From Pterobdella sp. o SKG-2022 (Eukaryota > Annelida > Clitellata > Hirudinida > Piscicolidae), in contig OZ038320.1 in the NCBI GenBank assembly GCA_964035795.1, positions 8,082,671 to 8,146,670 of the forward strand: a stretch of DNA of 64,000 nt. Reading direction: 5' to 3'. Shown piece by piece: positions 54,505 to 64,000 of this stretch. The notes below the pieces were generated by a model that had not been told where the DNA came from, did no database searches, and saw nothing but the letters and a program-made list of their open reading frames with translations. The translations under genes and the position numbers were made by a program. The stretch's first letter is position 1; the number at the start of each line of letters is the position of its first letter.

Positions 54505-56693
54505 ATTTATACTGCTTCTTTTGTTGAACTCATTTGTGAACATAAGTTTAGGTTATTACAATGAATATGGCTTTAATAATGGACAGTTTTCAGAAGATGC
54601 CCGTCAGCTATATGAATTATACGATGGGCTGAATGGTCTCAGATCCTTCAAAGAGGTTACATTTATCCAACATTTACTTTATAAATTTAACTTATTAGAA
54701 AAAACTAAATTTTTCACCAGCATAGTTACACATTTTAAACAGGTTAACTCACCGGATGTCCAAGAAGAAAACGGACCACAAAGAACTGGTTTTGAAGACC
54801 TTATAAGCAATCAATCAGACGAAGATGAAGAACCTAGTGAAACAGTAGATAAAAACCAAATATCGGAAACGATAGAAGAAGATCAAGAAATAAGAAGAAT
54901 AGATGACAGCAAAAATGACCAAAAGAATAGCAAATTTCAAAGCAAAGACATCGAAACAGGTCAATATAGTTGGTAGCAGTGTTCTTTATTACTTCGTCAC
55001 TTATATGATTTCGAATAAAATGATTATATTAAATTTTAAATTGATGCGTTTTTAGCTAGGTTAAACAAAATATTCAATACACATATCTTCAATTTGTTTA
55101 CTTCCCATTATCAGCTATTTCATAAAAATCGAAAAGCTTTTATGAAAAAATCTATTTTTAAATTTTAGATTTTTTTGAAATTTCATGTAGGTTCAAAAAT
55201 GTTAAACACTTGAGCAAGTTATTTGTAAAAAATAGTGATCATTTCGTTGATGGTTAACGTGCTTGAGTACGTGTTTTATCGAATGATCAATAATGTCATT
55301 TCATTAACGAAAAGCTTCAGAAAAATTTTTTTATAAATAAAGTGTTTTAAAATTTTTAAATTATTTCATTCATATACTTCAAAACTTTATATACAAACAT
55401 TAAAAAACTGCTGGCGGTTTCGATAAGGTTGTACTCATCAATATGAAAGCTTCTTTCTGTTAATTTTTTAAAAAATTACTTTCACAATTTTTATATTAAT
55501 TTCCAAAATTATTTCAGAAACAGCTAGCAAAGAAGGAAACAAATCAGAAAAGACCCTTCCCTTCTACTGCCACCCTCCTAACCCGTGCCCTAAAGGAATG
55601 ACTGGTGAATACGCATCTTGTATTGAATTCAATGTGTACATTGTACATTAATTTAAGCCTATTTTAAGTTTTGCGGAACAAAGAATATTTCAAATATAAA
55701 TTAGAAAGAACACAAATATATTCGATGGCATAAATTTTAAATATAAAAAACAATGTTAAAAAGTCGAATGATAGAAATACGATAACTCCATAGAACAGTG
55801 GTGATAAACACTACTAATTCATTTAAAAATTATAACACTGATCACATCACACGTATATTACCCAAAGAAAAAGAAGGCTGTATGGAGTTTATTCAAGACA
55901 CAGTAGAGTACCAAAAAGAATGGATTTTGCAGTCGCAGAAGAAAGGCTTGTGTCAATGTGATGAGAGCCACATGTTTGATTGCAAGAACACCAATGTGGC
56001 TATGGAGGGCGGTTCTGATATGGAAGTTGTGCTTGAAAGCATGGCGAAAGAATCCAGAGTTGTCTTTTGTTTTGACTTTTTTCTTTCATATGGTTTTTAA
56101 TGTGAGGGATTTTGAGACGTCGTAACCAGCTTTCAAATAATAGAAAATTATTTTTTATAATCAATCAATATATTTTTGTTTTTAACTAAAAGTTTCATTT
56201 AAAAAATGCTTATATCTTATGATAAAGAAAGAATTTTTTTTCAACATTAATACTGATGGGGCTAATTGGTTTGATTAATTTTTAATAGAAGTGACAGTTT
56301 TTAAAAGCAAACTTAGATGGCTAGTTATTAATTAATTGAAACTTGTTGTTGAAACATAATATACTTATTCTAGGGAGACAATCCATTCACCAAAGGAGGG
56401 GTGAAGAGACAGTCTTTGGTGGCCAAAAAACTCCCTCGTTTCAAAAGGGTTTGAGCTTGTGTTGAACATTTTAGACGTCTCAATAGCTTCAAAAAAATAA
56501 TTAACTTTTGTTTTTAATATTTATTTTTTGATTTAATTTCAAGAAAACTCACAGTTGCATATCAATTCATTTTTATACACAGGATTTAGAATATGCATCA
56601 ATGGAGAGAGAACTGGCAAAGATGAAGAGATCCCTGGTTGATAACCCTTACTTGGTAGGTTCCCATTTGCACACAGTTGCCAAAAAAGGATGA
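54494..56693 (+). CDS. SCG5: Neuroendocrine protein 7B2 (secretogranin V)
   Basis: Chaperone and inhibitor of prohormone convertase 2 in the regulated secretory pathway. Exons 54494-54959, 55518-55604 and 55868-56058 share phase-1 then phase-0 joins. They are followed by either 56374-56454 or 56583-56693, both phase 0 and both ending in a stop, giving 274 or 284 residues (human 212). A signal peptide (IKFILLLLLNSFVNISLG) is followed by an acidic region, then the family core HPPNPCPKGMT-EKEGC and DTVEYQKEW (human PPNPCPVGKT, DGC, DTAEFSREF), including the two disulfide cysteines. The first terminal exon has DNPFTKGGVKRQSLVAKK. The second has KMKRSLVDNPYLVGSHLH and VAKKG. Both resemble the convertase-inhibitory C-terminal peptide. 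The exon 3 acceptor could also be at 55874. An 87-nt stretch in exon 1 may be an extra intron. Confidence 0.87.
56374..56454 (+). CDS. SCG5: 7B2 alternative terminal exon A
   Basis: Acceptor TATTCTAG, then 27 codons including the stop. It encodes GDNPFTKGGVKRQSLVAKK and ends LPRFKRV. It is phase 0 like exon B and follows exon 3 by 315 bp. The VAKK core is the conserved part of the convertase-inhibitory peptide in this family. Confidence 0.7.
   Translation, partial: GDNPFTKGGVKRQSLVAKKLPRFKRV
56583..56693 (+). CDS. SCG5: 7B2 alternative terminal exon B
   Basis: Acceptor TATACACAG, then 37 codons including the stop. It starts DLEYASMERELAKMKR, a site suited to furin-type cleavage (KMKR), and continues SLVDNPYLVGSHLHTVAKKG. 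This matches the vertebrate order of a Lys/Arg cluster, NPYL, then VAKK more closely than exon A. It lies 128 bp after exon A. Confidence 0.75.
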   Translation, partial: DLEYASMERELAKMKRSLVDNPYLVGSHLHTVAKKG

Positions 56694-59630
56694 ATTGTTG
56701 AGTTTTAACTGAAGTAATCAGAAAGTAAGACATTACTGTAATACATTTCAATTTTAAAATCTAAAAACGACATGACGTGATGTTTTTAAAGATTATATGT
56801 CTTTCTGCAAAATTCCGAATTGTGAATTATAATATAACATGTATAAAAAATCTGTAAATTTAGATAATTTCTATATCACTAAAAAAATATACCATAAAGT
56901 AAAACAGGTGATTATATTCTTTATTTAACTGGGCACTATGTTTCCACAGAATATGTTAAGTACTTATATATTCATTAAACCTGAAAATTTTCATAAGACT
57001 TCATATTGAAAAAGTGTCAACCATCACACCATGATGTTATCAAATATTTTAATTCTTTTTTCATTGAATATTAGTATATTTATTAAATTTTTGAACCTCG
57101 TTTTATAATCATATCCTCGTTAAAAATAATTCCACTTGTTTTATTTGCTAAACTTTCATAAAATATGGTTTTTGATTTCTTTAACATAACAAATGATTGT
57201 TTAGAAATAGATGTGCAAAATTACAAAGACGGTTTTTTCATTTTGTAAATTTAGTTGTGTGGGGTTATTTGATATTTAGTGAAACTTTTTCAATTTGAAC
57301 AAAGCTCACATCCCCATACTAGACAGATAACCTTTTTGCCGACAATAAGAAATATTAATTTTTGTGAATTTTGCTTTACATTTCAACATATAATTCAAGT
57401 TTGGAATTGATTCGTTAAGTTTTTGGTTCTACCAAATCATACTAATGATATATTTGCATTTATTTATCCCCCATTCCACGTAGTTTCTCTTTGAGACTTA
57501 TGATGCCAGTTTGACTTGAAGACTATTTATTTTCATTGAAAGTATAACCTGAATAATTTAATGTTGTAACTCAAAAAATATATTGTATCAGTGTTCAATA
57601 AACAATCAAACGTTTGAGTGTTATTTATTTAATGAAATTAATCGTAAGAAAATTAGATTCAAACGAAATATGTCAAATTTCGATAAAAATAACGTATTAT
57701 ATGCCATATAACTAAAATGGTAAACCGTAATTCATTGATAAAAAATAATTGAATAAAATAATTCCAAGATTACGCTTTATAAAACTTTAAATTTTGCTTA
57801 ATTTCAATGAAATAAGTTATATTTTTAAAATGAATTGTTTCCAACTATCTGATCAGGTCAAATGGATTAAAACCACTAACAAATAACGCATTAGTTTTAA
57901 ACATTTGAACACATAAAATAGATCGCTTCGTCACAACAATGAATACGACTTTAACGGTGCTAAAAATATGAAAAGTGCAGGTTGAGTCAAGTTATTTCGG
58001 TACAATGTATTCTAATATAGTGATTGAATATTAAAAATAGAACTTAGTTTTCCGGGCAGTTAAGGCATAAAAACTGCCTCAAACCGTTCAGTTGAAATAA
58101 TATTTGTTCATAAATATTTTTTGAGACTAACCCCCATACTTCAAATTCAATAAAAGCTGATAACAACGCTCTTCATTTCAAACCTTCAAAATAAATTTCA
58201 TTTAGATAATTTTATTTAGTCATTCTGTTCGCGTGTGTACCATGCATTGAAACTACTGAAAACTATCTAAGCAAAAAATGCAACCGAAACTTTCATAAGA
58301 ATATATTTATATCCGTGAAGCCAAAAAAGTTTGAAACAACGGTGAAATGATAAAAATTTTGGTTCATATATCATAAAAATATTGTAAATATAGATTTAAA
58401 TTGTAATCTACGCCTTATAAAATTAACACGCAAAATGCTTACAAAATAATATTTCTCTCTGCTTTTGATTCTTTATACTAAAACCATCAGCTACAATAGT
58501 AATGCTTCAAAATTGAGCTCAGAAACATTCAAAAATGAAATTTTAACGTATGCTGTTGTATAAATATCAATGTTTTAAAAAACTCATTTATAATTTCGAA
58601 ATCAATAATTAACTACTTGGGCAATGATGATAACAAAACGTAAAATTTAATGCTTGCCATCAAATTTCTCAATATGCTTATAAGCTAGATAAATATATTG
58701 ACAGTACTAAACTGTTGATAAAAATAAAAATAAAAAATGGTAACTTATTCGATTTGTCATTTTCAAGTCGTTTTCAGTTCACTAAAAACGTTTTGAAGAC
58801 TTGAAAATATCAACATGACATTTTTTGGGTCAACTGGGGTTATACATACAAACTCATAAATGCAAATTTTTAAAAATCAAAAGCGAAATTGTTAAGTATT
58901 TAATAAAAAATAGAAATTTTTATTCAACAAATGAGCTTTCAAGAATAAAACAATTTAATTTGTAACAAGATAAAAGAGATAGTGAGCAGAATAAAAAGAT
59001 ACAGACATATATAAAGGAACAATAAAGAGGTCATTCAAAAGCCTCTTCAATGTATCTATTCACCGAAACGAGAAAACAAAGTGGATTAGTGTTTTAACAA
59101 TGCAACGGAATCTACGCGATTCCATGCCAGATACTATTATCAGCACTACATAAAAGTTCATTTTTTAGCTACAACATCAATGTACATTTGCAACACTGTT
59201 GTCTATACAAATCTACAAGTTTTTACAAAACCTTTTCATAAAAGTAATTTATAAAACCAAAAGTTTTTTCATACTAAGTAAAAATTAAAAAAAATGAAAT
59301 TGGCACATTTCAAATTCAAACAACAAATTTAAACTACGAATTCCTGTAACATTAGAACGCTTTATCACATACTTATTCTAAATATAGTTTACACTTGGTT
59401 TCACAACGCTACTGCGAAATATTCATAGTAAAATGGAAAAAACTCTCAAGAAACTTAAAAAGTGAAATATACAGGTAATAATTAGTAGTGGATGATGAGG
59501 CTAATTCGTATTAGAGAAATTAAGTACTTTTCGTTAACATGGTTTCTAAAGAATCGATTAAATCAATAAATAATTTTGAAAATTTATTGAACATGTTCAA
59601 AAGTTGAAAAAATGTTTTAAAAATCATGCT
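56694..59630. other. Intergenic region between 7B2 and the GPCR
   Basis: About 2.9 kb of AT-rich sequence with no recognised exon, repeat or RNA. It should hold the 3' untranslated regions of the two converging genes. Confidence 0.5.
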
Positions 59631-60548
59631 TCAGGACTTGAGGAGGGCCTTTTTGTTACTGTTTCCATCATCGTTTGGTCTAGGGACACTTTCTATTCTA
59701 TAAGGATTATCTTTCTCATACGCTGAATTTCCGCAGAAACGAGTAAATAAAATTTTCAGTTGTTTCCTGAACATCTTACCTGTTAATATGTAGATAAAGA
59801 TATTGAGGGCGTAGTGGGACTTTCCGATCTCTTCAATGATTAATCTGACATCGTTGTACAAGAGAATTCTTTGGTACTTATTATAGTTGTCGATGTCTTC
59901 TTTGGGAGGAGGGTCTCCATCCCAAGTTAATACTGGCATGAGGATGTAACAAATTGTCACAGGCAAAACCGTGACAATCAGAAAGGTTGAGACCGCCAGT
60001 AGAGTGAGGGTTGTGGCTGATGATCTGTTGCCTGAGCCTCCACCTTTGGGACCTTCCACGTTCCCTTGTTTTCCTTTGTTTGATTGTAACTGATATTTCA
60101 AATTTAAAGCTTTTTCTGCCTTTGAAAGTCTTTTGCGTTCAAAGATTACAAGAATATTCAGAATGAGAATTGTAAAAGGTACAGCACCAAATATAATCAC
60201 TTCCGTGAGGAAGTGCCAAATGAACCAAAATGATAAAAAGCCCCCTTCCGTAGCACTACTTCTTATATCACACACATTATTCTCAAGAATCCAAAAATAC
60301 GCTTCAGGTAAATTTAACAAAAAGCAGAATATTACCAAACCAGCCATTATGTAATAACTTTTCCTCATAGTACACAACTTTTCCTTCATGAATGGATGGC
60401 AAATAGCTACATATCTCTGTACGGTGAAACTGAGGACCAGAAGAGGGCTTAATTGTTGTGTTGTTAGCATGAAGATGGGATAAACATTACAAAGAACTGG
60501 TCTATTGAAGAGTTCCATACTCCAATTTTTGGCCATTTCCAAAAAAAT
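59631..60548 (-). CDS. Class A (rhodopsin-like) GPCR, exon covering TM3-TM7
   Basis: A long terminal exon on the minus strand opens at an acceptor (ATTTTCAG) in phase 0 and encodes the last 305 residues of a seven-transmembrane receptor. TM3 has its disulfide Cys (VLCNVYPIF) and ends TVQRYVAICHPF, so the usual Asp/Glu-Arg-Tyr reads Gln-Arg-Tyr. TM4 (AGLVIFCFLLNLPEAYF), the second-loop Cys (NNVCDI), TM5 (TEVIIFGAVPFTILILNILV), a basic Gly-rich third loop, TM6 (FLIVTVLPVTICYIL) and TM7 follow. TM7 reads ALNIFIYIL, with NIxxY replacing NPxxY, then a basic helix 8 and a Ser/Asn tail. The overall look is of a peptide receptor, but the ligand is unknown. TM1-TM2 must lie upstream on the minus strand (beyond 60548) and were not found in the window. 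Confidence 0.9.
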   Translation of the reverse strand: MFLEMAKNWSMELFNRPVLCNVYPIFMLTTQQLSPLLVLSFTVQRYVAICHPFMKEKLCTMRKSYYIMAGLVIFCFLLNLPEAYFWILENNVCDIRSSATEGGFLSFWFIWHFLTEVIIFGAVPFTILILNILVIFERKRLSKAEKALNLKYQLQSNKGKQGNVEGPKGGGSGNRSSATTLTLLAVSTFLIVTVLPVTICYILMPVLTWDGDPPPKEDIDNYNKYQRILLYNDVRLIIEEIGKSHYALNIFIYILTGKMFRKQLKILFTRFCGNSAYEKDNPYRIESVPRPNDDGNSNKKALLKS

Positions 60549-61747
60549 CTGAAAATATTTGAATTAAGAATGAAGTTGAACATTGCTTGAATACTGTGCA
60601 AATATTTTGCAACATAATTAAATGCTCCAAAGCACGTAATGCCCTTGTTTCAAAATAATTAATTATATTTGTTTTTCGCATGAATATTGCAGGCAAGTGC
60701 GAAATGTTTCAGTTTATTTTTTCCCTGAACCTAATTTATAATGAGGTTGTGCTAAAAGTCATGTAAAAACAAATAGATGGCTTTTTCAAGCGCCATAACG
60801 AGAAAAACTGCTATTTTGAAGTATTAATATTTTCGAGATGCATATACTAACATTGTTGAATTATTTTTGAAAAATTGGAAACTTTGAAATATAACTGGGT
60901 TGTTTTAAGAAACCACTCAAAATAAAAAAATTTGGTAATAGTAATTTCGAGAACTTAACATTTTTCTGAGAATTAAAGTGCTAATTAAGAAACATTTGGG
61001 AAGGTTTTAGTGTTATTTAACTGTTTTGATAAAATTCTTGAATAAAACAATTCATGGAATAATTTCTCATACAGTTGTTTGCTTCATTGAGATAAATACA
61101 CTCGAAAACAAGCCATACATTTCAATAAAACTTCAAAATTAAATGTTTTATCCAGTTTTATTCAAATTTGATTTGGAAAAACTTGGAAAATAATCACTAA
61201 AATGTTTATAGTATTCTTTAAATCTTTTTATTCAGTTAAACCTATTTTGAGTTTGTGGAACACGTTCAAAAAAGCTTGAAAGTTTTGAGAAAAGTGATCA
61301 TTTTGAATAATTTAAAAAAGTTCTTAAAGCATTTTGACTTTTTATTAATTTGAATGAATGCCAAAGCAAACCAAAAAACTGCAGTGATTTGACAGATTTG
61401 CATATAAAAATTGCTTTCTTTGAGTAATTAAAATTTTTTTTAATTATACAAAAATTTTAATTAAAATTAAAGTTATGTTTTTTAATATTATGAAATTTAG
61501 ACACTAAGCTGATCATGTTTAAAAAGGCTTAATAAGATTTCAAATGAATGGAACAAAAAAAAACAAAATTCAATTAATTCTACAAAATTCTCTGAAACAA
61601 GAGCCCCTCAAACTTTATATTTATGATTATTTAAAAAGAAAAATTAATGTATTTAAAAATGCAAGACTTCCTTAAGAGATTCTCTTGCTACTTATTCTAT
61701 TCATTTTCTACCACCTTTATTTATTTTATGGTCTACTTTGATATAAT

Positions 61748-61830
61748 TTTTATTATTATTTGTAGGGCGCACAGTTTGCAAACTAGGTTTGCTGCAGAGG
61801 CAAATTATTTTCAATCTTCAAACAACTAGT
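61748..61830 (-). repeat. Retroelement tail fragment
   Basis: An ATT-rich tract joins TGTAGGGCGCACAGTTTGC. The joint matches that at about 51055-51080. The apparent exon here (acceptor TTGTAG, donor CTA then gtaaat) is therefore explained by a repeat. Confidence 0.4.
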
Positions 61831-63002
61831 AAATTTTACCAAAAAATTTTATATATTGAATTTTCGATAAGTATTATAAAAAAAATAAATTCCTCGAAGT
61901 TTCTCAAGAATAACTTTATTCGAATGTAATCCTTGGGTATGTTTATCCTAATAAACCATGTCATAGCTTCTTGCGACGTATTTAATTAGAAAAAATACAA
62001 AATTTTGAATAGTTATACAGGAAAGTGCAAGCAGTGATACTCGCCCAGCGAATAACTACATGGAAGCTTCATAATGAACATAAAAAAGGCAAAGAAGTTT
62101 GTATCTTTGGGGGATGATCTTACAGTGTACGGTCAATTGGAACGTGTAATACATACTACCACATCCGATTATTGAAGAGAAATAAGGTTGTAGTATTGGA
62201 GGTACTGTGATAACAGTGAAATGCTCGAAAGTATATGATAATTGAAAAAACATCCAAACATAAGTGTAGGAAGAGTCGCTTTTTGCTGAACATAATGAGA
62301 TGAAGAAAAAATAAATTTGTATTAACGTTGAATTTATAGCTAAAAGCAACGTAAGGATACCATTATTGGGTATGGCAACAGAGTTATGAAGTTTCAAGCA
62401 ACAATGGCATTAATAAGATGGCATATTGATTTATAACTTCAATAGCTTGCTTCTATTGTTATCTCAATAAATGAACATTATTCTAAGTATTATTCAGGCT
62501 TTTGAAACAAAAAACTGTCCAAAAACAACTTTATTTTTAGGCGTATATTTTCTAGTTTAGACTTTTTAAATAAAAATTATAGTTTTTGTTTTCACCCATT
62601 GATTCTTATTTAAGATATTTTTATTTTTTTAAACAGCTAAAATGATTTACAAGTATATGAAACACACTAAACAAAGTATTTAAAAATTCATAATCACCAG
62701 TCATGATCCATAAAGCAGACCTATTGTGAGACACAGCCATGTTCAATACTAATAATAGAATATATTTCATATATCTTATTTAAAATCTTCTAGCTTTAAC
62801 CTGATACTAAAGTATTTAAACTGTTTAAGTTTCAAAAAAGACAAATTAAATTTCATCAGCATGCTTAACTAGACTACATTGAATACTTTGAACTCTTTAT
62901 TTTAAAATTATTAATATATTTTTATATTTATTAATTTTGTTTCATTTATTTTTACTAGCAAATACCACGCCATAAAAGATAACTTCTATGACTTTTTTTC
63001 AG

Positions 63003-63221
63003 CAGAAAGAAAAACAGGCACACATATCGGTAGATTCTAATGATTGGCAGCACTGCACAAAAAGCAGAGATGTGTCACTTTTAATTACTAGTTCTTATAT
63101 TTTCCAATTGAATTTTCCAAATGTAAAATCTTCACGTAGTTTTTTAGTGAAAACAAAACTTTTTGCTTTGGGAGTTATTTTTTTAATTTCGACAATTTTT
63201 ATATATAAGACGAAATTTTAA
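63003..63221 (+). CDS. Possible terminal exon of a tail-anchored protein
   Basis: A strong polypyrimidine acceptor (CTTTTTTTCAG) is followed by an open frame of 72 codons ending in a hydrophobic segment (LFALGVIFLISTIFIY) and the short tail KTKF before TAA. Mixed composition before the membrane segment (DSNDWQHCTKSRDVSLL) suggests protein rather than noise. No upstream exon was found and the family is not recognised. It could be spurious. Confidence 0.28.
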   Translation, partial: QKEKQAHISVDSNDWQHCTKSRDVSLLITSSYIFQLNFPNVKSSRSFLVKTKLFALGVIFLISTIFIYKTKF

Positions 63222-64000
63222 AAAATTTACTTAATAAATTTCCAAACTTTAAAATTGGCGTATGCTGCTTTAAAAAAGAAGAAGTATAATGAAAATGTTG
63301 TATTGAAAACGTATAAAGAACAAATATTAATTACTATCTTTCAAAAATCCCACTCGAGTCTAGTTGAAGACAGATTTTGGAGCGCAATCAGACTTTATTT
63401 TATTCCTACAAAAAATTTGAAACTATTTTGAATTTTCCATAAATTCACATTGAGTTTAAGCTTGTTCATAAATTTTTAAAACGACAAATTGTTTCACCGA
63501 ACAAAAACAGCCAGAAAAATGGTAATGACCAAACAAAACGTGCAATTGGGATTCAAACTCACTTTACAAATTGATTCAATGAAATATTAATATTTATGTT
63601 TTCATATTTTTATAAACATCGTTGAATTTATGCTGTAAAGTCTCTAGATTGGTCAATTATTACAAAACGCCTATATAAACAGGCAGTTAAGCATCGTATT
63701 ATATGCCCAGTAATTTGTCAGCTCCTTGTGTTAATTTTGTGGTCTTTTTATTGATATATCACCTGATGCAGGTTTTATATTTTGATAAATTCAAATTTAT
63801 TCTTAAAACCTTCATTAAGTTTTTTTGTTGAAAGAATAAATCTTTAGGGGTTTTGAGAATTTATTTTGTTCATCCCAAACGATTAACTGAAATTTGGCGT
63901 AAAATTCGATTTATAGCTCCAAATGGCTGTAAATCGCCAACTGAAATAACAATGATTTTTGAATAATTCGTGTTTTTTCATTTTAAAGTTGTTTTCCAAA

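Larger units (their letters stand above)
60549..64000. other. Region upstream of the GPCR exon, no complete gene
   Basis: Probably GPCR intron plus unrelated sequence. A minus-strand open frame at 62056-62397 has mixed composition and hydrophobic stretches (NGILTLLLAINSTLIQIY) with a good donor (ACACT then gtaaga), but it shows no receptor TM1/TM2 motif. A TATA-like box CCTATATAAACAGG lies at about 63670. Confidence 0.4.

Noticed and set aside
61766..61835. Exon-like stretch with acceptor TTGTAG and peptide LQTRFAAEANYFQSS
   Set aside because: The same ATT-tail-plus-GGCGCACA joint occurs near 51 kb, so it is repeat sequence.
62056..62397. Candidate GPCR TM1-TM2 exon on the minus strand
   Set aside because: It has hydrophobic stretches and a donor, but no GN in TM1 and no LAxxD in TM2, so it cannot be joined to the GPCR with any confidence.

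Overview
The window is animal nuclear DNA. It is very AT-rich, its genes are split by GT-AG introns (many of 50-100 bases, some over 4 kb), and it carries non-LTR retrotransposon remnants, a tRNA-derived SINE and an inverted-repeat DNA element. Nothing prokaryotic was seen. Onecut, Pygopus, 7B2 and WDR60 homologues place it in Metazoa. A precursor with three FSEFLG-Gly-Lys-Arg units is an EFLGamide (protostome TRH-like) prohormone, which points to a protostome, most likely a spiralian such as an annelid, mollusc or nemertean. I cannot name the species. All exon models were assembled by hand from splice sites, reading phase and family similarity.

Layout. 1-12.4 kb: gene-poor, with a SINE-like insert, a perfect 22-bp hairpin and one small GC-richer island. 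12.4-13.6 kb: EFLGamide precursor, followed by a decayed copy of its first exon and half of an inverted-repeat element. 14.5-26.0 kb: two head-to-head HSD17B12-type very-long-chain 3-oxoacyl-CoA reductase genes (minus, then plus) with matching internal exon sizes, separated and invaded by LINE fragments, a 360-bp (TTA)n tract and a SINE. 26.5-34.7 kb: WDR60/DYNC2I1 (dynein-2 intermediate chain), 25 exons including a 17-nt micro-exon. 35.2-36.0 kb: Pygopus. 38.6-44.6 kb: Onecut (CUT plus homeodomain) with a 4.2-kb intron. 44.6-49.2 kb: no gene seen. 49.2-52.8 kb (minus): PP2A catalytic subunit. 53.3-53.9 kb (minus): TMEM170. 54.3-56.7 kb: neuroendocrine protein 7B2/secretogranin V, with two candidate terminal exons that each carry a VAKK inhibitory peptide. 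59.6-60.5 kb (minus): a class A GPCR exon spanning TM3 to TM7. 60.5-64 kb: no complete gene, one possible tail-anchored terminal exon.

How the genes relate. Most neighbours are functionally unrelated, as is usual in an animal genome. Two belong to peptidergic signalling: the EFLGamide prohormone, whose Lys-Arg sites need prohormone convertases, and 7B2, the chaperone and inhibitor of convertase 2. The GPCR looks peptide-receptor-like, but nothing in the sequence ties it to either. The points most worth following up are the duplicated 7B2 C-terminal exons, the EFLGamide gene with its dead exon copy, and the uneven divergence of the two HSD17B12 copies.
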